Positions 1-10,945 of a DNA stretch of 64,000 nucleotides are shown piece after piece. The position numbers and the translations under genes were made by a program. Source of the DNA: Isoetes taiwanensis (Eukaryota > Streptophyta > Lycopodiopsida > Isoetales > Isoetaceae). Location: the NCBI GenBank assembly GCA_021234155.1, contig JAJEKV010000005.1, positions 3,040,215 to 3,104,214 on the forward strand, read 5' to 3'. Within the stretch, counting starts at the first letter, position 1; every line of letters starts with the position of its first letter. The notes under the pieces are model-generated. The model saw nothing but the letters and a program-made list of their open reading frames with translations, searched no databases and was not told the origin of the DNA.

Positions 1-760
1 ATAAAGAAAGAGGGAAATGATGGAAAAAGGAGGAAAAGGGGTGGGGGGAAAGTAGAATAGACAAAGGGTAGGGAGCAAGGAATAGGAAAAGAGGAAAAGA
101 GGAAGGAGAAAAGGGCACGAGAAAAAAGGGAAGAGGGAAAGGGTGAGGAAATAGAAAAAAGAAAGGAGAAAGTGGAAATGGGAAAAGGGGGAAGAGGATG
201 GGGAAAGAAGGAAAAAGGGTACATAAAAAAGGTTGAGAAAAGGGAATGGAAAGAGGCATATGAAAAGGGAAAGGGAACGGGAAAGGGAAAATGTAAAGAA
301 AGGGGAAAGAGAAAGGAAAGGGAAAAAGGGAACGGGGAAAGTATGAAAAGGGAATGGAAAGTTGAAAGGAAAAGGGAAGCGAAAAAAGGAGGGAAAGCAA
401 AAAGAGCATGAGGAAAAGGGGAGAGAGAAATGGGAAAAGAGATGGGGAAAAGGGCACGTGATCAAGAGGAAGAGGATGGGGAAAGGAAGAAAAGGGCACA
501 TGAAAAGGTAAGCAAAAGAGAACGAAAAAAATGCATGAGAAACGGGAAAGAGAAAGGGAAAAGGAAAAGGAAGAGGAAGGGGAAAACGAAATGGAAAAAG
601 AGTAGTAGAAAAATGGGAAGAGCGGGGAAAGATAAAAAGGAAGGGAAAAAACTGATAAGAAAAAGAGAAAGAAAAAAAGGGGAAGGGGAAAGGGAAGGCA
701 AAGGGAGGGAGAAGGGGGTTAGAAAAAAAAAGGAGAATAAAAAAAGAAAGAAATTAAAGG
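1..760 (+). repeat. Purine-strand low-complexity tract (GGGAAA-type)
   Basis: Almost every base on the + strand is A or G, built from degenerate GGGAAA, GGAAAAGG and AAAGAGG words with occasional interruptions such as GGCACGTG, GCACATG or GCATGAG. The interruptions recur, so this is probably a badly decayed minisatellite rather than a simple repeat. The same kind of sequence, on the opposite strand, fills 47600-49330. Open frames within it encode only Lys/Glu/Arg/Gly or, in reverse, Phe/Leu/Ser/Pro, and are composition artefacts. Confidence 0.9.
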
Positions 761-3207
761 TTCCTAATTTATGCCCAGCAAGGCTGGGTACCATTACTAG
801 TTATAATATAAGATGCATGTGTAATCAATCTAAAATATTAAAGAGAAAATTACCAAAAAACCATTAAAGTTTGCCAAAATTACCAAAATGCCACTAAACC
901 CAGTGGTATGTTGGGAAAATTGGCAATAACGTTTTTCCAATAATCTGAATGCAAATGTGCCCTTGAGATAAATTGTAGGTTAAGCTGAGATCTTTTCAAC
1001 AGACATAAGACTTTAATGGTATTTTGGTAAATATTAAACTTTATATGGGTGACGAAGAGATGCTATATTTGAAAAAGATATTTTAAATAGGTAATGTAGC
1101 TTCCATGAAGAGTGCTTCATTTCATGCATGTAAAATTGTCAAGCTCCCTTCGCTTCAATTGTATTAGGATATGGAACTGGGCCCTCCCATTATAAGAGCA
1201 ACGTTGGATGTGCTAAATTGAGGAGTTCTCTATAGAAACTATTCTATTCTATTCTATACAAGAATTTAACGTTGGCGGAGCCAATGCCTTGTGCACTTTG
1301 GCCATTAAACACAATTATCAAATGTGCATTTCCGAGCATATAGAATGAATATGCTTTATTCCTGCAATTCATTTGCGTTTAGTATGGCAGGTGCTTAATG
1401 TTGTTGCTTAGTTAGCCTATTTCATATTATATTTTATATGGCATGTGCACAATGTTGTCGTGTGTCTACCATGATGGTATTGCTTATATGTATTAGATAA
1501 TTGTCATTCTTGGGAAGACTCTTCTAGCAAAAACAACAACAACATATGGCCGATAAGTGAAATGGCTTTCTTATGGAGCGTTCAAAAAATCAAAGTACAA
1601 TAGCATAGTAGTAAAAACGATTGGCTAGAAAGATAGAAATCCAAATAAACTGCGGAAGTAGACAATTACCGAGGATTTCAATAAGAAAGGAGATAATCCA
1701 CAATGAATCTCCGCCGCTCGTGTGCCACCTTATCTGGTGGAGCCGCCGGAGACTTTACTGGCATAAGTCCTGACTCAGGGCAATTACCGGATGTAATCAC
1801 CACATGGTTCATATTACGAACAAAACGATCTACAATGGCTATGGCGTTCTCCTTACAATATCAGACTGGCTCCGGCCAAAAACTATGAACCCTTACAAAA
1901 CATTATTCAGTATAACGCTTGATTTGGCTTTGCTCAGAGCCCTGCACTGGACAAAAGAGTGCAGGACAAATCCCTTTTGGAAAGAAGGGATTTGTGTCAG
2001 ATATGCTATGGGTTGTTCAAAAGGAAAAACACAACACATAGAGAATAATGAGCCCTGTAGCAGCGAGAATAATCAGGGAGATAATCAATCCTGTGGCAGC
2101 GGCGAGACTAATCGGCATTGTTCAAAGAAAGCATATGCATTCATCAAACTAAGGAAGATACAACTAGAAATAAGAAAATAAAAGCTGCAGACCTGAAAAG
2201 CATTCCGACAAAAGCTTTGAACCCGCCTCTTCAATCCAGACACTTTCCAAGTCAGACTTGTGGCTTTAATCTGTGGCAGTCATTTAAATTTGCAACTCTA
2301 AAGCAGGAAATCTGAAGCTTAAGCCATATTCAGCTGTCGAAACAGCTCCTGGTGCAAATTCTTGGCTCCAGGAGTGAAGGGGAAGCGAACTTGCTTCATA
2401 ATTTTTTAACATGGTAGCTTCTTGTGCTGAAGCAAGTTCAGCTATGGCGGCAGCTCTCTTGGCGACATATTCAGCAGAGCAAATAGCAGAGGACGAGGCG
2501 GCAGTAGGCAGCGGCGTCGCTCTACAGAAAGGGCAAATTTTATGCCCTATAAAAACTAGAAGAATATACAGTAATATGAACCATGTGGTGATTACTATAT
2601 AATAACTTTTCAAATAATACCTTCTATTAAAGCATTAGTTGCAACGCTTGCAAAAAATGCAAGTTTGAGATAATAACTTTGGAGTATATTTACTCCTACA
2701 GCTTGATTGGGGGATGTTGTATGCTAGATCTAAGATTGGCAATCAATGCATGGCTGATGCCAAGTCTAAGGACATAGAGCTTTTTGGACTTTTCTTAGAG
2801 TACCTAGTAGAAATGGTGTAAGTTCGAATGGTGCAAAGTCAGGACATTGGAGAATGAGATTGTTTGAACTCAGGCAAGTGGCGCAAAAACTTGGTATCAG
2901 CGACGCGTGATGTAAATGTTGAGGTCTATATTCAATGGAACTGGCCTAGATACTTAGTTTGGATTCCTTAAATTTTGCCAAAATTCTTTACATTCTCGTT
3001 AGGGCTCGTTTAAAATCCTTTGGATTCTATGAGATGCATCCCTTATCTATCTATCTATCTTATAGAATCTCGTATTACTTCATTTGAATTTCATGAGATG
3101 GGCCTAGATTTAATACATCTAAGTATGTAAGGGCTCAAAAAAAAATGCTCTTCAAAGAAAAACCACTGTGTTGCATAGCTCCGCTGATGATAAATACTCA
3201 AGGATTC

Positions 3208-3313
3208 ATAAGCACTGGATTTCATTATCTACTAAAATTGAAACCTCAGATGTCAAAACCATAAGCACTGGATTTTGTTATATACTAAAATTGAAACCTT
3301 AGATGTCAAAACC
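3208..3313. repeat. Two-copy tandem duplication, 53-bp unit
   Basis: Two adjacent near-identical units each begin ATAAGCACTGGATTT and end ATGTCAAAACC. They differ at only a few positions. Confidence 0.85.
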
Positions 3314-3900
3314 ATGTGAGATTATATAAAATATCAAGTGTGGAAGAATATCAATAAGGTTCCTCCCATTCTTTTAAATACAGCAAAATGATGAAATATG
3401 TAGCTCTAATAAGTGGGTGGCTCGAGAAAATAAACCGCGAGAAGAACGACACACTCACTTACTTTAGATATCAAATATGTGAGTTCATATAAAAGGTACC
3501 AAAGAAATGCCTTTGAATTCCGTTCTATCTTCTTAGCTTTCCATTAAAAGAACTTAAATTTCATCACTTGAGCTTGCAACCTGCCAAAGCAACAGACGCC
3601 GATCCTGGCAATGAATCTGAAGTATGCAATTCTTGCTAGTTCCTATCAGAAACCACATTCTCATAAAAATCCAACCACTGAAATCCTTTAAATGTTTTTG
3701 CTCCCAAATTTTTACAAGATTCATAGGGGTTCTAGCTCCATTTTGAAGAAATAAAGACATGCTCACAATGCTAATTCCTCATTTGAACTGAAAGCAGTCT
3801 ATGCAGCTGAATCTATATAGAAATATAGCTCCTCAACAAACGTACACCTTATGCGCAACGACAAAAATCCTGTCCAATGGAGTCCGATAAACAAACATTA

Positions 3901-3990
3901 TGGATATATGGATCCAATTATGCTTGGGTGAATACAGGTCCCTGCATAAATGGATACATGGATCTAATTACGTTTGGCTGAATACAGATC
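3901..3990. repeat. Two-copy duplication, ~40-bp unit with 10-bp spacer
   Basis: TGGATATATGGATCCAATTA followed by a TTGG-GTGAATACAGGTC ending recurs after 10 bp as TGGATACATGGATCTAATTA with a matching ending. No coding role is seen. Confidence 0.8.
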
Positions 3991-4277
3991 TTTTTGCATA
4001 TGAATGCCTTATGACGATCACATTTTGGAGTTCTAAATGTATTTTTATAGCTAATCAATTCAATATTCGCCTCAAAAATAGAACCCATTGCACATCTCAA
4101 TTTTGCTTGATGGATACAATCAACATACTGCTATGATTTTCAACAGGGACTCCACTCTAGAGACACGGATCCCTCTACTTTTTGTATCCTTTCTTTACTC
4201 TTTTTTTGCTTGCTCAACAAATTCAGCTCACTTTCCCTTGCCAAATAACCTGAAGAAGCATCCTACTTGATTATTCC

Positions 4278-4677
4278 TGAAATTAAATATAATGCATATG
4301 GCAGAAAAAGCAAGAATCTTATATATTCATACAAAATTGAATAGATAATGAAATCATATATTCATGTATGAATTTGAGAATACATATCTGTCTTGAGCAC
4401 AGTAGCAGACTGGAAGGGCTCCCCCGTAGTTGTGCAATGCTTGAGTTGAATGTATTGAAAATATGGAAAATAGGACAGTTTATGTAAGCAGGTGATCTTT
4501 ATATGAAAGGTCATGAGGGCATGTCTTTTGGAAAAAGACATAGCTATTGGAAAAGGTATGACTATTGGAAATATGGATCAATGAGTTGGACAAGTCTATG
4601 TGGCTTTAAGAATGATGTGGCAAAATGTTGACGGTTTGCAGGCAGTGGGTAACCTGCAGAATGTCTTTCCGTTAACA
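4278..4677 (-). repeat. 3' LTR of the copia element (400 bp)
   Basis: On the minus strand it starts TGTTAACGG directly after the polypurine tract and ends at TTTCA. The end carrying TGAAATTAAATATAATGC on the + strand is repeated at 9050. The plus-strand pair CTGTCTTGAG and AGTAGCAGACTGGAAGGGC is shared by both LTRs. Confidence 0.9.
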
Positions 4678-4687
4678 CTCCCCCTTA
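4678..4687 (-). other. Polypurine tract of the copia element
   Basis: The minus strand reads TAAGGGGGAG immediately before the TGTTAACGG start of the 3' LTR, the usual plus-strand primer position in copia elements. Confidence 0.85.
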
Positions 4688-5276
4688 GCCGATGCTTGTC
4701 GGACTATCTTCTATGTTGAGGCTTTGTCTGCATTGAACAAATTTGTCTGTTGGTAGAGGTTTTGTAAGAAAATATGTTACCATGTCTTCAGTGGGGCAAT
4801 ATTGAAGTTGAATCTTCTTTTCAAGAATCTTTTCTCGTACAAAGTGGTACTGGATCTTGATATGTTTTGATCTAGCATTGATTCTTGGTTGTGTTGCCAT
4901 GCTGAAGCAACTTGTGCTATTAGTCTTGATTAACACTGGTCCTTGTGAAGGTATCATGATGTCTTCAAGTAATCTGCAGAGCCATATAGCTTCTTTTGTT
5001 GCTTGGCAAATAGCTATATATTCGGCTTCATAAGGAAATTGTAGGTTGCTTTTTACTACACCAGGAGATGGTGCTTTTTCCAAGTTGAAAACAATATCTG
5101 GTTTTGGACTTGCAAATTTCAACATCACTAGCATAAGAAGCATCACTATATCCTGTGAGTGTGAGCGAACCACCTTGTAATGTAAGTCCAAAGTTAGAGG
5201 TGCCAGAAAGATAACGAAGAATTCCCTTCACTGCAACCCAGTGCATAGGTCCCGGATTACTCAAGAATTGGCTCAC
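4682..5276 (-). pseudogene. copia RNase H domain and pol C-terminus (frameshifted)
   Basis: In the polyprotein this domain would remove RNA from the RNA-DNA hybrid. The first part (5276-about 5030) reads HWVAVKGILRYLSGT, the conserved connection into RNase H, and then LTGYSDASYASD with the first catalytic Asp residues. The rest lies in another frame (from about 5190): EAEYIAICQATKEAIWL with the catalytic Glu, then RSKHIKIQYHFVREKI, a hallmark of the copia RNase H C-terminus, and a stop just before the polypurine tract. The two frames overlap, so a single small indel separates them. Confidence 0.9.
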
Positions 5277-6515
5277 AAAAATGACACTTGAGCAATGCCG
5301 GGTCTTGTACGTAGAGCAGCATACATGAAACTGCCTACTTCACTTGCATTGGGTGTAGTCTTCATAGTCTCTTCTTCTTGAGGATTTTGAGGACACATAT
5401 CTTTGGACAATTTTATATTCATATCCATTGGAGTACTTATTAGCTTGCTCTTATCCATCTCAAATTTATTTAAGAGGTCTTCAATATATTTTTGTTGATT
5501 GAGATGAATTGTCTTCTTTTTTCGATTTCTTAGGACTTGGATTCCTAAGCAGTACGCAATTTCACCATAATTAGTCATTTGAAATTCTTTGGCAAGAGTG
5601 TGTTTACACTCGCTCAGAAAATTCAAGTTGTTGCTTATTAATATGGCATCATCCACATACAGAGCTAGGAGCAAAATATGACAGTTTTATTTCTTTATAT
5701 AGATGTTATTGTCTGCTCCCCCTTGCTCATAGCTATATGACTTGAGAAAGGTGTCAATCCGTTGATACCATACTCGTGGAGACTGCTTGAGGCCATATAA
5801 AGACTTATGTAACTTGCATACTAAAGTCTCTTGTCCAGGTTGAACATAACCTTCAGGTTTATTTCATGAAGATATCTTCTTCCAAGTTACCATTGAGAAA
5901 TGCAGTCTTAACATCCAGTTGATGGATGTACATATCTTGAGCAGCAGCAAGTGTGAGGAGAGTTCTGATGGATGTCATTTTGACAACAGGAGAGAAGGTA
6001 TCAAGGTAATCAACCCCTTCAATTTGAGAATATCCTTTTGCTACTGATCTTGCTTTATAACGATCAATGGATCCATCAGGTTTGTATTTGTGTTTAAAGA
6101 GCCACTTACAACCAATTGCCTTACGCCCTGGTCGGAGTGGTTGCAAGGTCCATGTTTGATTCTTCACGAGAGAATCATATTCAGAAGCCATAGCACCATG
6201 CCATTCTTTGGAATTTGGATCTGATAAAGCATCTTCAAGAGTCAATGGATCACCAACTATGGGCATAGCAAAATGTTTCTTTAATGTTTGCATGGAAGAC
6301 TCCAAAGTCTTCAAAGAAGGAGTGCGTTTTCGACCATATCGACTTATACTTGGGGATGCTACTAGAGGAAGTGGGCTATCCATAAATTGTTGCACATTAT
6401 CAGGGGCTTTGTCACTCGAGGTGATTGGTTGGGCATCTTGAACATCTTCATCTTGCATAATTTCGGGAGCAAGATCTTCAATATTTGTATTTGCTGGGGC
6501 TTCCTCTGGAACCAT
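5273..6515 (-). pseudogene. copia reverse transcriptase (frameshifted)
   Basis: The RT copies element RNA into DNA. The N-terminal part (6515-5859) contains KEWHGAMASEYDSL, WTLQPLRPGRKAIGCKW, KARSVAKGYSQIEGVDY and the motif LDVKTAFLNGNLEEDIFM, all diagnostic of copia RT (normally RLVAKG, here RSVAKG). A frameshift near 5860 moves the next segment (CKLHKSLYGLKQSPRVWY) to a second frame, which is stopped near 5690. The part with the catalytic YVDD box (LLALYVDDAILISNN) follows from about 5674 to 5273. No residue loss is seen at YVDD itself. Confidence 0.93.
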
Positions 6516-6532
6516 AACAGGAGCATGTTGCT

Positions 6533-7429
6533 CTACTTGATTAATTGCATGTTATCATCCTGAGTGAGAGGAGATATTGGAGGATAGAGGACTTGCCAAG
6601 GGCCTTGACACCAAGATATAGGAGATGCATCTTTCAGATTCCAGAAGGTATCTTCAACACATGTAACATCTCGGGAGATGAGAACTTTCTTGGTAAGGGG
6701 GTTGTACATACGATATGCCTTGGCAGACATAATGTAGCCATCAAAGGTACATTTGGTACTATGGTCCTCCCATTTTCTTCATTTTTGTTTAGGTACATGC
6801 ACATATCCAATACAACCAAACTCTTTTAGATGGGATAAGGTTGGTTGCTTACCAATCCAAGCTTCATATGGAGTTTGATCTAAACGATTTTGAATATAGG
6901 TAGTTGTTGCTAGAGCTTCGACCCAAAAATAATGAGGAAATTGACTCAAATACAACATACTTCTTGCACTTTCAGCAAGAGTGCAATTTTTTCTCTCGGC
7001 TACACCATTCTGTTGAGGAGAGTATGGGGCCGTTAAGTTTCTATCAATTCCATGTTGTGCACAGAAACTTGTGAACACCTTGGAGGTATATTCACCACTA
7101 TTATGAGATCTGAGACATTTGATGGTTCTTCCAAGTTGGTTCTCAGCTAGAGCTTTGTATTCTTTAAAAGCTTCTAAAGCTGCAAATTTCTTTTTAAGAA
7201 AATACACAGTGGTGTATCTAGAATAATCATCAATAAATGTGATGAAATATTTACAGCCATTATTAGAAAGTATTTCGGACTCACCAATGTCAGTGTGTAC
7301 CAAGTCAAGTGGATGCTCGGCTCTTGAATGATTGATCTTGGGAAAAGGTAACCGATGATGCTTGCCAATTAAACATGCTTCACATACTAGCAAACTGGTA
7401 TTTGGCTGAATATTGAAATCTCGAACCAT
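6533..7429 (-). pseudogene. copia integrase, catalytic Asp replaced by His
   Basis: The integrase inserts the DNA copy into the genome. The HHCC zinc-binding half begins in the preceding segment (YQWHLRLGHVGL) and continues here with CEACLIGKHHRLPF. The D-D-E core has the first Asp in LDLVHTDIGE and the Glu in YSPQQNGVAERKN, but the second motif, normally LRSDNGGEY, reads LRSHNSGEY, so the second catalytic Asp is His (codon CAT). The C-terminal GKQPTLSHLKEFGCIGYVHVP segment is typical. A second frame (6730-6533) carries the linker to RT. The enzyme should be inactive. Confidence 0.92.
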
Positions 7430-7444
7430 CTTCTTGGAGTGGAG

Positions 7445-8014
7445 TTACTTCAAGGCATGCAGTCCAACATGTCCCAATCGTAAGTGCCATTGATAAACAT
7501 CATTGGAAGGGGTGGTCACTCCATTGACAGAGTGTTGAGGCACATTAGAAAGCGGGAATCTATAGAGACTTCCTTCGCGTACGCCTTGAGCAACTTTGTG
7601 TCCTTGGGAATCTTGAAGTTGGCACTTATTGATGCCAAATTGGACTTTTAAGCCAACATCATAAATCTTGCTAACTGAGAGCAAGTTCTTGGTCAAACGG
7701 GGTACATGTAATACATCATTGGGCATTTGCACCGAAACATTGCCTTGTCCTTCGATACTGAGGGGACTATCATCTCCTAAGAGAACAGTCTGCCCAGTTG
7801 ACATCTTCTGATATGTGATAAAAGAATCACGGTGTGGAGTCATATGAGCAGTGCATGCTGAATCTAAAAACCAACCACTACAATGGTTAGTCACAGAAGA
7901 ACATGAAACTTGTGAGACATATAACCTTTCTTGATGATAATTGATGATCACGTTTGTTACGCTCTTTTGCAAGTCGCGTGTGACAATCTTTGGCATAATG
8001 GTTTGGTTTGCCAA
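7445..8014 (-). pseudogene. copia aspartic protease and pre-integrase region
   Basis: The protease would cut the Gag-Pol polyprotein. The active-site region reads WFLDSACTAHMTPHRDSF, where the usual DSGA is DSAC, a variant also found in other copia proteins. It is followed by LLGDDSPLSIEGQGNVSV and VLHVPRLTKNLLSVSKI, both conserved flap and C-terminal features, and by the pre-integrase motif VYQWHLRLGHVGL. The first ~20 codons of this open frame are out-of-frame reading of the zinc-knuckle region, so the true start of the domain is near 7940. The reading frame differs from gag, pointing to a frameshift. Confidence 0.9.
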
Positions 8015-8792
8015 AATAACTGCGTGTTAGTTTGCGATTCATGGGCTTCTTGTTGAATCCTTTGCTTGCATCATCCTTGTTGAAGGATTGATGATTGAAG
8101 GACGAACTGGATCATGAATTGGGTCGAAACTTGGGCTTGCCTCCATAGTTTGACCGCTTGTTGCTTGAGTATAACGCAACAACCCCATCACTAGAAGTGT
8201 TCAATGACTTTCTTCCAGTTTCTTCTTAAAGAAGCATGGCTATAGTGGATTGCAGTGACATAATATTAGAGATGACTGCGGCTGATCTGGCAGCTTCCAT
8301 TGCTTGAGCGCCTATAGATTGTATAAAAGTATCATAGAAAGGAGGCAAACTTCCTAGAAGGGTCATCACTGCATCAGAATCTTGAATTGGAGAGCCAACT
8401 GCGGCGAGTTGCTCCAAAAGTGTCTTGAATTCATTGATGAATTTGGCCATGCTTTGGATTTCCGCCATTTGGAGAGATTTATAAAATCGTTTTCTTAGAA
8501 AAAGTTTGGTTCATGCATCTTGAGGTTCATATGTACCAACTAGATGTTCCCAAGCTTCTTTAGATGTCTTGGCGCTGCTGATATGAGTCACCATATTGTC
8601 CTTCAGATTGAGTATGATAGCAGCGAGTGCTCTACCATCTCGGGCTTCCCATTTGGCCTTCTCCTCTTGGGCAGTTGATCGTACTTCAGAACCATCAACC
8701 ATTCTCCATAAATCTTTAAGTTTCCAGTGATGGAAGCCGACGCCGTCAAATCTCTCTATGAGACGATGTGTCTCGGTTAAAGTAGCAGCCAT
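7970..8792 (-). pseudogene. copia gag (UBN2-type) with stop codons and a decayed zinc knuckle
   Basis: Gag forms the particle. The Met at 8792 is preferred over the upstream in-frame Met because MAATLTETHRLIERFDGVGF matches the usual start of copia Gag (tolerant of FDGxNFxxWK). WEHLVGTYEPQDA and KFINEFKTLLEQLAAVGSP follow and are typical of the family. A TGA at 8511-8513 interrupts the frame between them and a TAA near 8227 ends it. Beyond this, in the same direction, KPNHYAKDCHT near 7975-8020 is the second half of a CCHC zinc knuckle, but the first two Cys are missing (SYFG in their place). Confidence 0.87.
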
Positions 8793-9037
8793 AATTATGA
8801 TTTGATTATAAAAAAACAATCAGGAGGGGTAAAAAAAAATTTAGAGAATTTCTCAGCCTCAAAAATGCGCTTCTTCTGTGGTAAACACCATTTCTTCGTG
8901 CTGCTAATCTCTGATTTACTTTGAATATTGCCTTCCTTATTCTTGATTCTCTATGTTGTGCGATTCGCTTATTGATGCGAGAAATAGCACGCTGGATTCT
9001 TGATTTCTTGGCCATTGCTTGGATCATGAGAAACCAA

Positions 9038-9049
9038 GCTCTGATACCA
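9038..9049 (-). other. Primer binding site, initiator tRNA-Met
   Basis: The minus strand reads TGGTATCAGAGC immediately after the LTR end TTTCA. This matches the 3' end of plant initiator tRNA-Met, the commonest copia primer. Confidence 0.93.
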
Positions 9050-9190
9050 TGAAATTAAATATAATGCATATGGCAGAAAAAGCAATAGATAATGAAATCA
9101 TATATTCATGTATGAATTTGAGAATACATATCTGTCTTGAGAGACAGTAGCAGACTGGAAGGGCTCCCCCGTAATTGTGCAATGCTCTGA
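9050..9190 (-). repeat. 5' LTR remnant of the copia element (~140 of 400 bp)
   Basis: The sequence matches 4278-4435 with one ~20-bp deletion and then departs at GTGCAATGCTCTGAG. The U3 and promoter part is missing. Confidence 0.88.
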
Positions 9191-10904
9191 GTTTCAAGGG
9201 AGTTCCGGCAGTTCCAGGATGCTATTCAAGAAGTTACAGGAAGCAAACCATATCCTCTTCAAACCCTACCCTTTTCATTGTTGCTTGCAGCTATAACATC
9301 TGCTCCCACGCATAGCCCTAAACCCTAAACGGTGATCCCAGCCGAGCAAAAAAAAAAAAAAAAAAAATTGATACGCCATAGCCCCCCTTTAGCTCCTTTT
9401 TTTTTTCCCCAAGCAATTCTGACCATCGGATAGGCCAAACGAACGTGGGCCGTATGATCTAGGGCAAGATCCAGGTGGGCCGTTTGATCTAGGGCAAGAT
9501 CCAGGACATACTGACTAGTAAATAGTTGACTACATTTATCACTCAGTATCAAATTTGTCACAATTAAATACAAAGCCAGAAGCCTTATATCCTGGTCTTA
9601 TCCATCTGATTTAGTAGACATCATTTCCAGTTTCAGAACCGTCATTTATTAAAGTTCATCTTTTGGGCCTGTAGATGTACATGTATATCCATGCATTATC
9701 CGTTTGAGAATGCATCTCAGAGATCTTTTGCAAGTGTTGATAACGGACCTAACCTTACACAATCAGCTTTTTTGTAAGATGTTGAGCCCATTCCTGCCAA
9801 TGCTAAAGTGGCCATAGTTGAAAAACATTGAAGCCCCTATGTGTGGGATGAACTACATGTAAGAGAAGAATGTGTGATCGAGCTCTGCAAATACCCAAAG
9901 TACAGGGTTAGATAATCTTACCTTCAGAGTGCACCAATGCCATTCCCTAGCTTACAGTTTGATACTATCTAGGTTTGGATACTGAGTCCCGGCATTCCTT
10001 AGACAAGACTACCTACTGATTGGTTGGCAAGCTATACGAATTAATGCTAGAGTTTCACTTCCATCCTTAACTCTTCAAAGCCCTGTGAGGATAGAGTTAA
10101 TCATGGGTGCCAGAGGTGAGATCTGGATCCCATAGATGAACGTGCCCATAACAGATCCCATAATGCTATCTAATAATCCAAGACTCGCCAGTGTACATCT
10201 TGATGATCCAACTGAGCATAAGACCTAGGTATCCACTGGGAACAAGGCTTTGAATTTGCAAGAGAACCCCACTAGAGATGACCGACCGAACTCGCAATTT
10301 ATCCCCGCTGAACTGCTAAGCATACCCCCACTCGTATATCGCACATTTGGCATCTTCAAACTTGCGGGAAGGCATGTTGAACTAGTTTGAGCTACCTCTC
10401 TTGCGCTGCTACTCAGCGTAGGCAATTCACCGATTGGTTGAAGTGAAGATCACATGTGGGATTGAGACTTGAAAGCCAAATTAGGTTTAAGAACTCTAGA
10501 ACTGGGAGCATACTAACAATGGAAGAATATTTTTTTATAGCCAAGGATGTAACTACGAGAGGGGCCTCCTTCTATGAGCATTGAGCAATGAATAGAGTCT
10601 TAAAATAAGATCAATACATCAAAGTCATCATCAAGACTCAAGAACGTATATCACACTCAAGAACAGTCCCCATACCCACAATAGGATGTCCTATCTAGTA
10701 AAGTACCAAATAGAGTAAGTTGACTAACCGTAAAACCTCCATGGCCAATAGCTTGCTGGCTAAGTGCTCTGCTGGGTCATTAAAGTTGAAAATAGAGGCG
10801 TTAGACTTGGCGCTAGGTTAGCCAAAGGATAAGAGTGAACAATGAGGTATATATAGGACAAATTAGGGTTAGGGCAATAAGCTACATATAAAGGTGACTT
10901 AAAG
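9191..10904. other. Intergenic sequence, no gene recognised
   Basis: A telomere-box-like CCCTAAACCCTAAAC occurs near 9318, a 19-A homopolymer near 9348-9366, and a 29-bp tandem duplication (TGATCTAGGGCAAGATCCAG twice) at 9446-9504. The + strand from 9195 to 9330 is open (ends near CCTAAACCCTAAACGG) but I recognise no protein in it. Confidence 0.55.
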
Positions 10905-10945
10905 TCTAATATAATAAAAGAACTAGTTATGGTGCCCGGCGTTGC
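10905..10945 (-). mobile_element. Helitron 3' terminus (element body to the right)
   Basis: On the minus strand the sequence reads GCCCGGCAACGCCGGGC, a 7-bp stem with a 3-base loop, then ACCATAA and CTAG followed by T. A short GC hairpin 7-10 bases before a terminal CTRR with a T just outside is the defining 3' end of plant Helitrons. The element would end at 10923 and extend to higher coordinates. I cannot place its TC 5' end. On the + strand, TCTAATATAATAAAAG at 10905-10920 looks like a Helitron 5' end directly abutting this one, but lacks the preceding A. Confidence 0.7.

Larger units (their letters stand above)
761..4277. other. AT-rich sequence without a supported gene
   Basis: No frame here shows a recognisable domain. 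Short (CTATT)n and (TATC)n microsatellites lie near 1240 and 3045. A short open frame near 2284-2613 on the minus strand starts with a hydrophobic stretch and then an Ala-rich segment, but I recognise no family and the opposite strand is also open over part of it, so I do not call it a gene. Confidence 0.6.
4278..9190 (-). mobile_element. Ty1/copia LTR retrotransposon, decayed, 5' LTR truncated
   Basis: A complete copia order is seen on the minus strand: 5' LTR remnant (9190-9050), primer binding site (9049-9038), gag, decayed zinc knuckle, protease, integrase, reverse transcriptase, RNase H, polypurine tract (4687-4678) and 3' LTR (4677-4278). Integrase lies before RT, which defines copia rather than gypsy order. 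The frame is broken several times: a stop in gag at 8511-8513, frameshifts around 8225, 7950, 5860 and 5690, and a further one near 5190-5030. The integrase also lacks its second catalytic Asp. Only the first ~140 bp of the 400-bp 5' LTR remain, so it cannot move by itself, and no target duplication can be read at the right edge. Confidence 0.93.

Noticed and set aside
1703-2613. Several short open frames on both strands
   Set aside because: They overlap, lack recognisable domains, and show no consistent start context or similarity to each other.
9318-9335. Interstitial telomere repeat (CCCTAAACCCTAAAC)
   Set aside because: Only two units occur; such telo-boxes are common in plant leaders and promoters.
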